Source: Limimaricola pyoseonensis
Lineage (GTDB): Bacteria > Pseudomonadota > Alphaproteobacteria > Rhodobacterales > Rhodobacteraceae
Assembly: GCF_900102015.1 (NCBI RefSeq)
Contig: NZ_FNAT01000002.1
Coordinates: 558,001-622,000 of the forward strand
Length of the DNA: 64,000 nt
Direction: 5' to 3'
Shown here: positions 9,744-17,753 of the stretch, piece by piece
How positions within the stretch are numbered: position 1 is the first letter of the stretch
How the letters are laid out: the number at the start of each line of letters is the position of its first letter
Notes under the pieces: model-generated
Databases searched by the model: none
The model's input: the letters and a program-made list of their open reading frames with translations, nothing else
What the model was told of the DNA's origin: nothing
Made by a program: the position numbers and the translations under genes

Positions 9744-10838
9744 CTAGGCTGCGGCGGTCTCCGCCGCCGTCGCTTCGATCCTCAGCAGCATATCTAGAAG
9801 CAGCGCCGAAGGGTCAAGGTTCACCGCCCGCCCGTGCCGGGCGCGGGCCGACAGCTCCTGCTGCAGCTCGGCGATGCGACGCGCGGCGCGGGCGTCGGGG
9901 GCGAGCGCCACGAGCAGCCGGGCCTCGCCCGAGGCGCCCTGCAGGTCGGGCTCGCCGGCAAGCCCCGCGCGCGCGGCGCGGGTCAGCAGCAGGTCGATCA
10001 GGTCGAGAAGCAGCGGAAAGCGGGTCTCGGCCGCCTTGCCGCCGCAGCTCTCGGCCAGCGCGATGGCGCGCGGCCGGTCCATGCGCGGCAGGCCCGAGAG
10101 AAGGCCCACCAGCTCGGCGTAGAGCGCGCGGCCGTCCAGCTGCGCGATCCGCGCCGCGCCGCCGACCGAGCCCGCAGCGAGCACGGCCAGCGCCTCTGGC
10201 GCGTCGCTCGCGACGCCCGACTGCGCCAGCGCCTCGGCCAGCGGCGCGGGTTCGAGCGGGCGCAGCCGAAGCACCCGGCAGCGCGAGCGGATCGTCGGCA
10301 GCAGCCCCGAGGGCTGGTGCGAGATCAGGAGCAGCGTGGTGTCGGCGGGCGGCTCCTCCAGCTCCTTCAGCACGGCGTTGGCGGCCGACGGGTTCATCTC
10401 GTCGGCGGCATCGACGATCACCACCCGGTGGCCGCCATCGGTGCTGCTGAGATGGAAGAAGGATTTGAGCTTGCGCACCTCGTCGACCCGGATCTGCGCC
10501 GAGAGCCTGTCGCCCTTGTCGTTCGGGCCGCGCTTGAGGACGAAGAGCCGTGGATGCGAACCGTTCCGGATCAGCCGCAGGTCGGGGTCGCCCTCGGGCA
10601 GGTCGAGGCTCTCCGCCCCGCCACGGCCCGAGAGCAGATGCGCGGCGATGCGGTAGGCCAGCGTCGCCTTGCCCACCCCCATCGGCCCGGTGATCAGCCA
10701 GCCGGAATGCAGCCGCCCGCCGGCGCGCGCGGCGAGGAACTCGGCCTCGGCCGCCTCCTGCCCGATCAGGCGCGTGGTCTCGCGCGGATGCGGCAGGCCG
10801 GGCAGGCCGGTCGGGTCGGGGAGGTCGTCCGCGCTCAT
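9744..10838 (-). CDS. holB: DNA polymerase III subunit delta'
   Basis: Clamp-loader subunit that helps place the sliding clamp on primed DNA. The 364-residue protein has Walker A GPMGVGKAT at residues 51-59, an SRC-containing AAA+ segment (TIRSRCRVLRLRPL) and the sensor-type VVIVDAADEMNPSAANAVLKELEEPP stretch. ATG 10838 is chosen because it forms an ATGA overlap with the tmk stop; a longer frame to 10925 adds an Arg-rich tail that is antisense noise. The second position of the helix that usually carries the zinc cysteines lacks an obvious Cys cluster, as in many alphaproteobacterial delta' proteins. Confidence 0.93.
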   Translation of the reverse strand: MSADDLPDPTGLPGLPHPRETTRLIGQEAAEAEFLAARAGGRLHSGWLITGPMGVGKATLAYRIAAHLLSGRGGAESLDLPEGDPDLRLIRNGSHPRLFVLKRGPNDKGDRLSAQIRVDEVRKLKSFFHLSSTDGGHRVVIVDAADEMNPSAANAVLKELEEPPADTTLLLISHQPSGLLPTIRSRCRVLRLRPLEPAPLAEALAQSGVASDAPEALAVLAAGSVGGAARIAQLDGRALYAELVGLLSGLPRMDRPRAIALAESCGGKAAETRFPLLLDLIDLLLTRAARAGLAGEPDLQGASGEARLLVALAPDARAARRIAELQQELSARARHGRAVNLDPSALLLDMLLRIEATAAETAAA

Positions 10839-11467
10839 GGCGCGAGGCCCGCGCGCGGCAGGGCGATGGCGGCGATGTCGGCGGCCACGGCCTCGGGGGC
10901 ACGGTCGCCGTCGATCCGCACGCAACGGTCGGGGAACTGCTCGGCCAGCGCGTGGAAGCCCGCGCGCAGGGTCTGCTGGAACCCGAGCCCCATCTCCTCG
11001 AAGCGGTCCTCGCCGGAGCGGCGCGCCAACCCGCGCGCGAGCGCGGTTTCGGGAGCCATGTCGATGATGAAGGTGAGGTCGGGCTCGGCGCCGATCATCA
11101 GCGCGTGCAGCCGGTCGACCGTGTCGCGCAGTTCGCCGCGCGTCGCGCCCTGGTAGACGCGGGTGCTGTCGGCGAAGCGGTCGGTAATCACCGCGTGGCC
11201 GGCCTTAAGCGCCGGGCGGATGGTGCGCTCCAGATGGTCGCGCCGCGCGGCGGTGAAAAGCAGAAGCTCCGTCTCGGCCGACCAGCGGGCCGGGTCGCCG
11301 GTGAGCAGGAGCTGGCGGATCTCCTCGGCGCCGGGGCTGCCGCCGGGCTCGCGGGTCAGGACCGTTTCGCGGCCCGCCTCGCGCAGCCGCTCGGCCAGCA
11401 GCCGGGCCTGGGTCGACTTGCCGGAGCCGTCGATGCCCTCGAAGCTGATGAAGAGCCCGTTCGCCAC
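10835..11467 (-). CDS. tmk: Thymidylate kinase
   Basis: Phosphorylates dTMP to dTDP in the cytosol. The 210-residue protein has the P-loop FEGIDGSGKST at residues 9-19, the DR motif in ITDRFADST and the LID-region arginines. ATG 11467 lies 4 bases after the dac stop. It overlaps holB by 4 bases, placing two replication genes in one transcript with a peptidoglycan carboxypeptidase. Confidence 0.96.
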   Translation of the reverse strand: MANGLFISFEGIDGSGKSTQARLLAERLREAGRETVLTREPGGSPGAEEIRQLLLTGDPARWSAETELLLFTAARRDHLERTIRPALKAGHAVITDRFADSTRVYQGATRGELRDTVDRLHALMIGAEPDLTFIIDMAPETALARGLARRSGEDRFEEMGLGFQQTLRAGFHALAEQFPDRCVRIDGDRAPEAVAADIAAIALPRAGLAP

Positions 11468-11471
11468 CGGA

Positions 11472-12710
11472 TCAGGATTCGTCGGCCGTGGCCGGTTCGG
11501 CCGCGGGCTCGGCTTCGGCGGGGGCCGGCTCGGCCAGCGGGTCGAGGCCGGGCAGCGCCAGCCCCTCGGGGCCGAAGCGGTCGAACAGCACGCTCGCGGC
11601 CACTTTCACGCGCGGCAGGAAGCCGCCGCGCGCCACGGCGGCCTCGGCCACCAGTGGCACGCGGGTCTCGGGCAGCCCCTCGCGCGAGATCACCAGCTCG
11701 GCCAGCTCCTGGCCGGCCTCGATCGGCGCCTCGATCGGGCCTTCATAGACCACCTCGGCGGCCAGATCCTCCGAGCCCATGGCCGGCATCAGCAGCGACA
11801 GGTCCGCGCCGAGCACGAGGCCCACGCGGTTGCGCTCGCCCATCCAGACCTCGGCCTCGGAGATGCGGGTGCCTTCCTCGCCGATGTCGCGCTGGGCGAA
11901 CTGGCGGAAGGCCCAGTTGACGATGCGCTCGCTCTCGACCCGGCGCGACTGGGTGCTGTCGAGACCGGTGATGACGAAGATCACCCGGCGGTCGCCCTGC
12001 TTGGCCGAACCGACGAGGCCGTAGCCGGCCTCGGAGGTGTGGCCGGTCTTCAGCCCGTCGGCGCCGATGCCGAGCCCGAGGATCGGGTTGCGGTTCTGGC
12101 TGTTCGAGGGCACCCGGCCGTCGAATTCGAACTCCTGCTCGGCGAACATCGGGTAGTAGGTCGGGAACTCCTCGATCAGCCGCTCGGCGAGGATGCCGAG
12201 ATCGCGCACCGACATCTCGTGGTTCGGGGCGGGCCAGCCGTTCGAGTTCTTGAAGGTCGAGTTCATCATGCCGATCTCGCGCGCCTTCTCGGTCATCAGC
12301 CGGGCGAAGCCGGTCTCCGTCCCGTCGGGCGAGAGCGCCTCGGCCAGCACGGCGGAGGCGTCGTTGCCCGACAGCACGATCACGCCGCGCAGCAGATCCT
12401 CGACCGAGACCCGGTCGGTGGTGTCGAGAAACATCGACGAGCCGCCATAGGAGGCGGCGTGCTCGGAGACCGGCAGCAGCTGGTCGGGGCTGAGCCGGCC
12501 CTCCGCAATGGCCTCGAAGGCCATGTAGAGGGTCATCAGCTTCGACATCGAGGCCGGCGGCAGCGGCTGGTCGGCGTTCTTTTCCAGAAGCACCGTGTCG
12601 GTGGTCTGGTCGTAGACGAAGGCCGCGCGCGCCGGGGTCTCGAAGGACTGGGCCTGCAGGGGCAGGGCGCCCATGGCAAGCAGCGCGGCGGCTAGGAAGG
12701 CTCGGATCAT
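11472..12710 (-). CDS. D-alanyl-D-alanine carboxypeptidase (DacC/DacF type, penicillin-binding protein 5 family)
   Basis: Trims the terminal D-Ala of peptidoglycan pentapeptides in the periplasm. A signal peptide (IRAFLAAALLAMGALPLQA) covers residues 2-20. The serine peptidase motifs are S54-M-S-K57, S114-G-N and K221-T-G. A C-terminal PBP5_C-like domain follows, then a Pro/Ala/Glu-rich tail. ATG 12710 is preferred over a longer frame because it places the signal peptide at the terminus; the protein is 412 residues. It lies 76 bases after the SPOR gene and 4 before tmk. Confidence 0.92.
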   Translation of the reverse strand: MIRAFLAAALLAMGALPLQAQSFETPARAAFVYDQTTDTVLLEKNADQPLPPASMSKLMTLYMAFEAIAEGRLSPDQLLPVSEHAASYGGSSMFLDTTDRVSVEDLLRGVIVLSGNDASAVLAEALSPDGTETGFARLMTEKAREIGMMNSTFKNSNGWPAPNHEMSVRDLGILAERLIEEFPTYYPMFAEQEFEFDGRVPSNSQNRNPILGLGIGADGLKTGHTSEAGYGLVGSAKQGDRRVIFVITGLDSTQSRRVESERIVNWAFRQFAQRDIGEEGTRISEAEVWMGERNRVGLVLGADLSLLMPAMGSEDLAAEVVYEGPIEAPIEAGQELAELVISREGLPETRVPLVAEAAVARGGFLPRVKVAASVLFDRFGPEGLALPGLDPLAEPAPAEAEPAAEPATADES

Positions 12711-12759
12711 CACTGGCTCCGGTCTGTCGGGCGGGCGCGCGGCCCGCGATCGCATCGGG

Positions 12760-12780
12760 CGGCCCGCCAGGGGCGGGCCG
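12760..12780 (-). other. Perfect inverted repeat between the SPOR and carboxypeptidase genes
   Basis: CGGCCCGCC at 12760-12768 pairs with GGCGGGCCG at 12772-12780 around a 3-base loop, 7 bases after the SPOR stop. There is no T-tract. It could partly terminate or stabilise the upstream mRNA. Confidence 0.35.
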
Positions 12781-12786
12781 GGTGTG

Positions 12787-13629
12787 TCAGTCTCGCACGA
12801 AATAGGCGTCGGTGAAGCCCAGCGCCTTCACACGGGCGAGAGCGTCGGCGCGGGCCGCCTCGGTCGCGGCCGGGCCCACCACCACGCGCCAATAGGGCTT
12901 GTCCTGGATCTGCGAGGACAGCACCCGCGCCGTGAGCCCCTCGACCTCCATCGCGGTGGCGGTGTCGCGGGCGTTGGCCTCGACCGAGAAGATGCCGATC
13001 TGGATGAAGGCGCGTTCGAGCGCCGAGGCGGCGGCGGGCTCGGGGCGGGCGGGAACTTCCGTTACGGCGCCGGTGGTCGAGGCCTCGGCCGCGGGCAGGG
13101 CGGCGGTCTCGATCGCTCCGGCCGCGGCGGCGGGCTCGAGCGGCACCGCCTCGATCGGCTGGGGGTCGTCGAAATCGGTGGTGGCGCCGGGCGCCTCAGG
13201 GGCCGGCTGCTCGGCCCGGCGCAGCGCGGTGACGTTGAGTTCGGCCGGCGCGCCGGCCAGGAGGCCCAGCGCCTCGGCCGCCTCGGAGCTGACCTGCAGC
13301 GCCGGTCCGGGCGCCTCGCGCTCGCGCCGGAACAGCGCGCCGATCACGAAGCGGCCATTGGCGGTGTTGCGGATCACCACCTGGCCGATCTGCTCGACGT
13401 CGACGCCGGGATAGGCGACCCAGACGCCGCCCAGCGACGGCCGCCCGTCCCACAGGCCGGCCTCGGTGACCTGGAAGATATTGGGCGCCTCGACGTCGCG
13501 GGAGACGATCTCCGTGCTTTTGGCCGGTGCCTCGCCGCCACCGGGGCCCTGCGCGTCGCCGCAGGCGGCGAGCAGCGCGAGCGCCGCCAGAGCCGCGGCA
13601 CGGCGTGCGAAACCATAGCCAGACATCAT
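12787..13629 (-). CDS. SPOR-domain lipoprotein, RlpA-like
   Basis: A 280-residue predicted outer-membrane lipoprotein with lipobox LLAAC (Cys23). Residues about 45-135 (WDGRPSLGGVWVAYPG to GAPAELNVTALR) resemble a double-psi beta-barrel of the RlpA type; an Ala/Pro/Glu-rich linker follows, and residues about 205-280 form a SPOR domain (FIQIGIFSVEANA, YWRVVVGP). SPOR binds denuded septal peptidoglycan, so a role at the division site is likely. Whether the barrel is a lytic transglycosylase is unclear because I did not verify the catalytic residues. It leads the dac-tmk-holB-tatD operon. Confidence 0.82.
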   Translation of the reverse strand: MMSGYGFARRAAALAALALLAACGDAQGPGGGEAPAKSTEIVSRDVEAPNIFQVTEAGLWDGRPSLGGVWVAYPGVDVEQIGQVVIRNTANGRFVIGALFRREREAPGPALQVSSEAAEALGLLAGAPAELNVTALRRAEQPAPEAPGATTDFDDPQPIEAVPLEPAAAAGAIETAALPAAEASTTGAVTEVPARPEPAAASALERAFIQIGIFSVEANARDTATAMEVEGLTARVLSSQIQDKPYWRVVVGPAATEAARADALARVKALGFTDAYFVRD

Positions 13630-13847
13630 CCTGCCCCTCGCTTGCGCGATCCGCCCTGGCGGATCCGGCCGTTGGCCGGCCGTGATTGCTGCTTGCGGCC
13701 GCCGGTCCCGTCGGACGGGCCGCCGCGCCGGGCAGCATATCCGTGCCCCGCCGGCATGGAAAGCGCCCGGCGCGGATATGGGCGGGATTTTTCCCGCGCC
13801 GCCCGGGCCTTCCCGAATCGCGCCGGCTTGCGTAGTGCGGTCGCGCC

Positions 13848-13937
13848 GGAGGAGTGGCAGAGCGGTCTAATGCAACGGTCTTGAAAACCGTCGTGCGTGG
13901 AAGCGTACCGTGGGTTCGAATCCCACCTCCTCCGCCA
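13848..13937 (+). tRNA. tRNA-Ser(TGA), integration target of the island
   Basis: A 90-base class II tRNA: acceptor GGAGGAG pairs with CTCCTCC, discriminator G, encoded CCA at 13935-13937. The anticodon arm ACGGT/ACCGT encloses TGA at 13882-13884, with a long variable arm. The last 14 bases plus one downstream base are repeated at 21125-21139, marking it as the attachment site. Confidence 0.97.
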
Positions 13938-13938
13938 A
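13924..13938 (+). repeat. attL core repeat (tRNA-Ser 3' end)
   Basis: CACCTCCTCCGCCAA, identical to 21125-21139. It covers the T-stem and acceptor 3' strand of the tRNA, so integration restored an intact tRNA here. Confidence 0.9.
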
Positions 13939-13991
13939 GTTTCTTTAGAATGTTTAAGTATAACAGTGATTTAGGGGCGCGTGACGCTGGA

Positions 13992-14015
13992 CCGTCCCCC
14001 ATTTAAACCCCCATT
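13992..14015 (+). repeat. Left arm-type repeats of the island
   Basis: CCGTCCCCCAT at 13992-14002 is followed 12 bases later by a second CCCCCATT at 14008-14015. The 13-base string CGTCCCCCATTTA recurs at 21007-21019. Position just inside the core site suggests integrase or excisionase arm sites. Confidence 0.5.
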
Positions 14016-14192
14016 CATAATCCGCATTGAGGGCAGGGGGGATCATTCTCCAAATTGCGGATGCGGGTGTTTTCAGAATGCTGTCCGTCCCCAGCTCGGC
14101 AGCGATGAGACTTCGCGCACCCCCACCCCGTTTCCTGCCTAAGCTCGATGCACACGAAGGTGAGGCACGGGTCTTCGACTCCGCCGCCCTAC

Positions 14193-14468
14193 TTACTTTT
14201 CCGGGGGGGCAGGCTGCCGCTGTAAGAGATTACTTGTTATCAGAGGCCTGACACGTCTCGTCAGTTCGTTGATGTTGCGTTCAGCGTCAACCCATTCCCG
14301 TGCTCGCCTGTCATGCAGGTAGGACGGATGCCTCTCATCAGCGTAGCGCCCACCGCCTGCGCCACGAAACCGGCATACGCGTTATCCTCTGAGAGCTGAG
14401 CCTCTACACCTTGCACCCGTTCGCTTAGGCGTGGCGACGCATCTAGGGGCCGCTTGAGCCCCGCTCAT
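14193..14468 (-). pseudogene. Decayed copy A of the HGG-type small protein
   Basis: From ATG 14468 the frame aligns residue by residue with the intact copy at 15667-15942 (shared N-P-M-S, A-A-P-R-C and C-R-F positions). At codon 29 the tryptophan of the intact copy is TAA (14382-14384), and the histidine of the HG motif has become arginine. The frame then stays open to a TAA at 14193-14195 with a conserved RAREW block. No frameshift is seen, so the nonsense change is the inactivating event. Its upstream start context is also altered relative to copy C (ATA in place of ATG). Confidence 0.75.
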
Positions 14469-14478
14469 GGGGTTATCG

Positions 14479-14628
14479 TCATTCTTTGATATGATGCTGC
14501 CCACCATGGTGGATGTTACCCACGACCGCCTGTCTACCGCGTTTGACTGTGACGCGCGCTATTCAGACGGTTTATTGGCCTTAGCGCGGTGCTTCTTCAG
14601 CGCTTCCATCTACGTGAGGTTGCCCTGC
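14479..14628 (-). pseudogene. Decayed copy A of the GQAVVGN-family protein (C-terminal fragment)
   Basis: On the minus strand the sequence encodes MEALKKHRAKA, then after a frameshift VTVKRGRQAVVGNIHHGG, matching the C-terminus of the intact copies at 15932-16381 and 17199-17723. The CAG before MEA is TAG here. The N-terminal two thirds are missing, and the sequence joins directly onto an HTH gene remnant. It ends in TGA 10 bases before the copy A HGG start, so gene order matches the intact modules. Confidence 0.7.
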
Positions 14629-14631
14629 TGT

Positions 14632-14745
14632 TTGCCGAACGCGCGCTGGGCTGTGGTCTTGCCGATGCTCAGCGTTTCCGCCGTCTCGTTAAGGGAGAGG
14701 AACAGCGTGCCGTTTTGTTCGCGCCGTTGTGCTGACGTCTGCAAA
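14632..14745 (-). pseudogene. Decayed copy A of the winged-helix/HTH protein (internal fragment)
   Basis: The minus strand encodes LFLSLNETAETLSIGKTTAQ, which matches residues of the intact protein at 17754-18269 with few changes, including the recognition-helix region. A one-base insertion upstream breaks the frame, and the C-terminal part was lost in the deletion that fused it to the GQAVVGN-family fragment. Confidence 0.7.
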
Positions 14746-14940
14746 TCAAAGTGTTTCGGAGTGCGGGCAACTCACTCCTCCGTCCTGACCTTCGATCATC
14801 GTCGCAGGAGATGATTCATTTGAGCCTTATCCGTGGCTTGCTAGCGATGTGGCTCCCGCGGGGTCGTATTGGCGCTCAGGTGCCCCATCTGTGTAGTGGC
14901 CGAGGGGTATTCCCTCTCTGGCTTTATGGAGGGCCCAATA

Positions 14941-15120
14941 ATGGGTGCCGACACTTCTCAGCCAAACCGCAACCCCGCCAGTCGCAATCTCGCGAGGGAT
15001 GAAGACGACAAGAAGCGCGCCCAATACGCGCGAGACAAGGCAGCGACACTCGATCAGGAATCGGACCCGGCGCAGCCGCAACCCGGCGACAAGCCGCACC
15101 CCGATCCAATCAAGAGCTGA
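14941..15120 (+). CDS. Small charged protein on the island, unknown function
   Basis: A 59-residue plus-strand gene starting at ATG 14941 behind GGAGGG at 14928-14933 with a 7-base gap, the best ribosome site in this part of the island. The product is hydrophilic: a central charged helix (DEDDKKRAQYARDKAATLDQ) and a Pro/Asp-rich tail. No signal peptide or membrane segment. It lies between module copies A and B and points opposite to them. I do not recognise a family; it could be a small effector, an antitoxin-like protein or chance. Confidence 0.45.
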   Translation: MGADTSQPNRNPASRNLARDEDDKKRAQYARDKAATLDQESDPAQPQPGDKPHPDPIKS

Positions 15121-15666
15121 TACTGCGCCATCCAAGAGATTGAGCATGTCGCCGGACCATTTGTGGCGCATGAGGAGCTTGAGTGCCTGCTAGGTGGAAG
15201 CCATGGCCGAGCTTCATTTACGAGTGTTCTGCCCCCCGAACGGCCTCCGGGGGGCAGGGTAAGCCTTGGCTCGCCATGCTCTGCCCATATTTTCTCCGCC
15301 TCGACCACATGCAGATGCGCAGCCCGTCCGTCTCGTCGCTCTCCATGAAAAGCCGTCAACCCCCGATGGTGCCGAACACTCGCTAGGTGCACTTCGCATC
15401 GCTGTAGTTTTCGGCGGGCAAAGCGCTTGGTCTTGAGTGCGTCGGTTAAGGCTTGGATCCGTGCCATTCAGGAACAATCCTTCATAGCTTGGTCGAGTAA
15501 GGACCCATCCGCGCGCGCATGATAGTGGTTGCAAAACTGATGGCGCGCGAAGGCGGCAACCGGTTTGGTTTGCAGCCCGTTCATTCTCTACTTGCCGCCT
15601 TGAGGTCGGCCTGGGCGAGCCCGCTCCCGCTGCTTAGTCGCGACTGCGTTTCTGGTGGGCCGGGTG
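15121..15666. other. Gene-poor stretch between module copies A and B
   Basis: Several overlapping frames exist on the minus strand (the longest from 15467), but none has a ribosome site or recognisable composition, and the sequence is less GC-biased than true genes nearby. It probably holds eroded remains of another gene that I cannot identify. Confidence 0.4.
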
Positions 15667-15942
15667 TCATGAGCTGTGTTCGCCTGTCTGCCGGTACGGC
15701 CGGACCGCTCCTAGCAACCCGTTAATGTCGCGCCGGGTTCGAGCCCATTCCCGTGACCGCCTGCCATGCCGGTAGGAGGGGTGGGCGCTGCCTGCTGAGT
15801 GCCCCCCGCCCGCGCCATGGAAGCGGCACACGTTCCAGCCTTTGACAGCGGGGCCCTTGCATCTCACGCCCGTACGTTTGGACGTGGCGGTGCATCTGGG
15901 GGCTGCATGGGCCCTGCTCATGGGGTTGTCGTCACCTTTCAC
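15667..15942 (-). CDS. HGG-type cysteine/histidine small protein, copy B (intact)
   Basis: A 91-residue basic protein with the pattern C-x(9)-C-x(8)-C-x(3)-H (CTATSKRTGVRCKGPAVKGW, CRFHGAGGG), the compact zinc-ribbon-like motif often encoded beside phage packaging genes. The start is GTG 15942, with GGGGGAGG 7 bases upstream; it overlaps the end of the preceding gene by 11 bases. An ATG at 15921 is a weaker alternative. It is the only intact one of three copies on the island. Its role is unknown; DNA binding is plausible. Confidence 0.7.
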   Translation of the reverse strand: MKGDDNPMSRAHAAPRCTATSKRTGVRCKGPAVKGWNVCRFHGAGGGHSAGSAHPSYRHGRRSREWARTRRDINGLLGAVRPYRQTGEHSS

Positions 15943-16381
15943 CGTGATGCCTCCCCCCGTGCTGGACGTTGCCGACGACGGCCTGTCCGCCATTCTCGAC
16001 AGTAACGCGTTCGACCCGCACCGTCTGCTGTGCCTTAGCCCGGTGCTTCTTCAGCGCTTCCATCTGCGCGAGGTAGGTGCGGCTCAGGCGGATCATCGAT
16101 CGCTCGAAGCTCTCGCGCACGTGGTAGCAGCCGGTCGTATTCAACTCGCGCCGAGCCAGCTCTGTCATTGCGGCGTGCGTCACGGTCATCTGAATGACCA
16201 GCACGGCCTTGATGCCGTCGTGGAGTCCCTGCTCGGCCATCATAGCTGTTGCGAACTGGCAGCAATCCTCCTCTTGGCGCCTCCCGACCACCAATTCTTG
16301 CAACTGGCCCGGGCATGGTGTGGCGACCCCCGAGGCCAAGAGGGCAGTTTCCAGCTCGGAAGATGATCCGGCTATGTTCAT
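15932..16381 (-). CDS. GQAVVGN-family phage-associated protein, copy B
   Basis: A 149-residue protein from ATG 16381 (GGATGG 6 bases upstream). The frame is open to 16534, but the extra residues look non-coding. The C-terminal 85 residues share a predicted amphipathic helix (LSRTYLAQMEALKKHRAKAQ) and a beta-rich end (VTVENGGQAVVGNVQHGG) with the copy at 17199-17723. The N-terminus is unrelated to that of the paralogue and has two adjacent cysteines, suggesting recombination or decay there. Members of this family sit beside HGG proteins in alphaproteobacterial prophages; function is not established. Confidence 0.6.
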   Translation of the reverse strand: MNIAGSSSELETALLASGVATPCPGQLQELVVGRRQEEDCCQFATAMMAEQGLHDGIKAVLVIQMTVTHAAMTELARRELNTTGCYHVRESFERSMIRLSRTYLAQMEALKKHRAKAQQTVRVERVTVENGGQAVVGNVQHGGRHHGER

Positions 16382-16664
16382 GGTTTTCCATCCGTCATGT
16401 TCTTGGTGAAGGCAGTAGGGCGGGACCGGGGTGTTTGTAGGGTTAGCTCTGGCTCCAGCACGGGTCCCAGAGCCAAGGTCATCGACCTCGATTCGCTCAG
16501 ATTTTTGTTCGGCTGGCACTGCCTGTGCCGCCATTTTTATTATTCAAAGCCTTGAGCGTATTCATTGCCTTAAGGGTGGTTCGGGTGATTCGCGGAAAAT
16601 GTGTGCAGCGAATCACTATCTTTGTGCTGGGGAGGGGTAGAGGGTGGGGCCAGGAGGGCGAATC

Positions 16665-16826
16665 ATGGAAAATAAAACTCCAAAAAGGATAGATGACCCG
16701 TTTGACGAAATGGCCGATATGAATCGTGCACAGCGTGAGCGGGAGTACCTTGCTAGGCAAGAGCGGAGGTGCAAGCCCAATCGGGCTGCGCCGAAAACCT
16801 CCCGGGAGCTCCCTGAAAAGGGCTGA
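16665..16826 (+). CDS. Small charged protein on the island, unknown function
   Basis: A 53-residue plus-strand gene from ATG 16665 with GGAGGG 6 bases upstream. The product is very hydrophilic (acidic start DDPFDEMADM, basic middle NRAQREREYLARQERRCK). Like the gene at 14941 it lies between two module copies, points opposite to them and uses the same ribosome-site type. The two products share an N/K-R-A-Q-x-x-R helix, but the similarity is too short to prove kinship. A stem-loop follows at 16845. Confidence 0.45.
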   Translation: MENKTPKRIDDPFDEMADMNRAQREREYLARQERRCKPNRAAPKTSRELPEKG

Positions 16827-16844
16827 ATTCAATTTGTGGTTTGG

Positions 16845-16870
16845 ACATGCTGCCGGTTTTTTCAGCATGT
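16845..16870 (+). terminator. Stem-loop after the 53-residue gene
   Basis: ACATGCTG at 16845-16852 pairs with CAGCATGT at 16863-16870 around a loop that contains a run of six T (16857-16862). It begins 18 bases after the stop codon at 16826. The stem is short and the T-run is inside the loop, so termination is uncertain. Confidence 0.3.
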
Positions 16871-16918
16871 GGACCATGCATGTGGGAACGTGCCGTGCAT
16901 TGGCCTTTTAACTATTCT

Positions 16919-16949
16919 TCTGCCCTCTAAGAAAAACTTGGAGGGCAGA
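16919..16949 (-). terminator. Hairpin after the copy C module
   Basis: TCTGCCCTC at 16919-16927 pairs perfectly with GAGGGCAGA at 16941-16949; an inner AAG/CTT pair extends it. It lies 5 bases beyond the stop of the minus-strand remnant at 16955 and probably ends the island's main minus-strand transcript, though no long U-tract follows. Confidence 0.4.
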
Positions 16950-16954
16950 TCGGT

Positions 16955-17212
16955 TCAATATTGATCTGGAGGAATTTCTGGCGATGCCTTTCCGTTGCGG
17001 GCGGTTGGTATTACGAAATTCCATTGGTTCGAGGGTGAGCTTTTCGACGGACGGGGATTCGCGTCTTGTATCTTTGGCGCCTTGTGGCGCCCATGAGGTC
17101 GGAGAATATCGTTTTTCCCTTCTCGGACCTCACGCCTGCCTGCTTCTACGCAGCGAATGCATCTAGAGGCCGCGCGCGCCTTGCTTATAGGGTTGTCGTC
17201 ATTCTTCGACAT
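16955..17212 (-). pseudogene. Degenerate copy C of the HGG-type small protein
   Basis: The frame starts MSKNDDNPISKARAASRC, matching the start of the intact copy B over about 18 residues, then diverges. The second and third cysteines and the CRFHG block are gone, replaced by an unrelated tail. ATG 17212 overlaps the stop of the GQAVVGN gene just as in copy B. A new product of 85 residues could still be made, but as an HGG protein it is broken. Confidence 0.55.
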
Positions 17213-17723
17213 GAGGCCGCCCTCCGTGCTGGATATTGCCGACGACGGCCTGTCCGCCGTTCTCGACGGTGACGCGTTCGACCCGCACCGTCTGCTGCGC
17301 CTTTGCGCGGTGCTTTTTCAGTGCCTCTATCTGCGCGAGGTAGGTGCGGCTTAGCCGGGTCATCGAGCGCTCTAGGCTCTCGCGGACCTGATAGCCGCCG
17401 GTCGTATCCATCATGCGCCGCGCCATTTCGGCCATCGCCGTATGCGTCGCGGCCATCTGCACGACCAGCATGGCCTCGATGCCATCGCGGGGTTCGATTT
17501 CAACAGCCATGGCGGCGAGCAGGTCGCGGTAGTCCTCGCCGCTCCTGCCCAGCGCATTCATGGCGGTTCGCATGAGGCCGGATGCGGCCTCGCCTGTCTT
17601 GGTCCCGAACAGCTCGCGTAGCTGCTCGGGTCCGTCCGTCACGATGGAGACGACACCATTGGCGGAGGTGCGGAAGCGGGGGGCGGTTCGGGTGCTCCGT
17701 GGTGCCGTGGGTGGCTGCGTCAT
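17199..17723 (-). CDS. GQAVVGN-family phage-associated protein, copy C
   Basis: A 174-residue soluble protein. The N-terminal half has an Ala/Arg/Thr-rich lead, then helices around MRTAMNALGRSGEDYRDLLA and IEAMLVVQMAATHTAMAEMA. The C-terminal half carries LSRTYLAQIEALKKHRAKAQ and VTVENGGQAVVGNIQHGG. It appears complete, unlike copies A and B. Position between an HTH protein and an HGG protein suggests a role in a phage-like packaging or DNA-handling step, but this is inference from neighbourhood only. Confidence 0.65.
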   Translation of the reverse strand: MTQPPTAPRSTRTAPRFRTSANGVVSIVTDGPEQLRELFGTKTGEAASGLMRTAMNALGRSGEDYRDLLAAMAVEIEPRDGIEAMLVVQMAATHTAMAEMARRMMDTTGGYQVRESLERSMTRLSRTYLAQIEALKKHRAKAQQTVRVERVTVENGGQAVVGNIQHGGRPHVEE

Positions 17724-17753
17724 GGTCCGTTCCTTACAGGGGAGTGGTATGTA

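Noticed and set aside
13648-13665. Palindrome GATCCGCC-CT-GGCGGATC before the SPOR gene
   Set aside because: Perfect but unassigned; in DNA this rich in GC a short stem in a leader is not enough to call an operator.
15054-15467. A 137-codon minus-strand frame on the island
   Set aside because: No ribosome site and mixed composition; its tail is antisense to the better-supported gene at 14941-15120.
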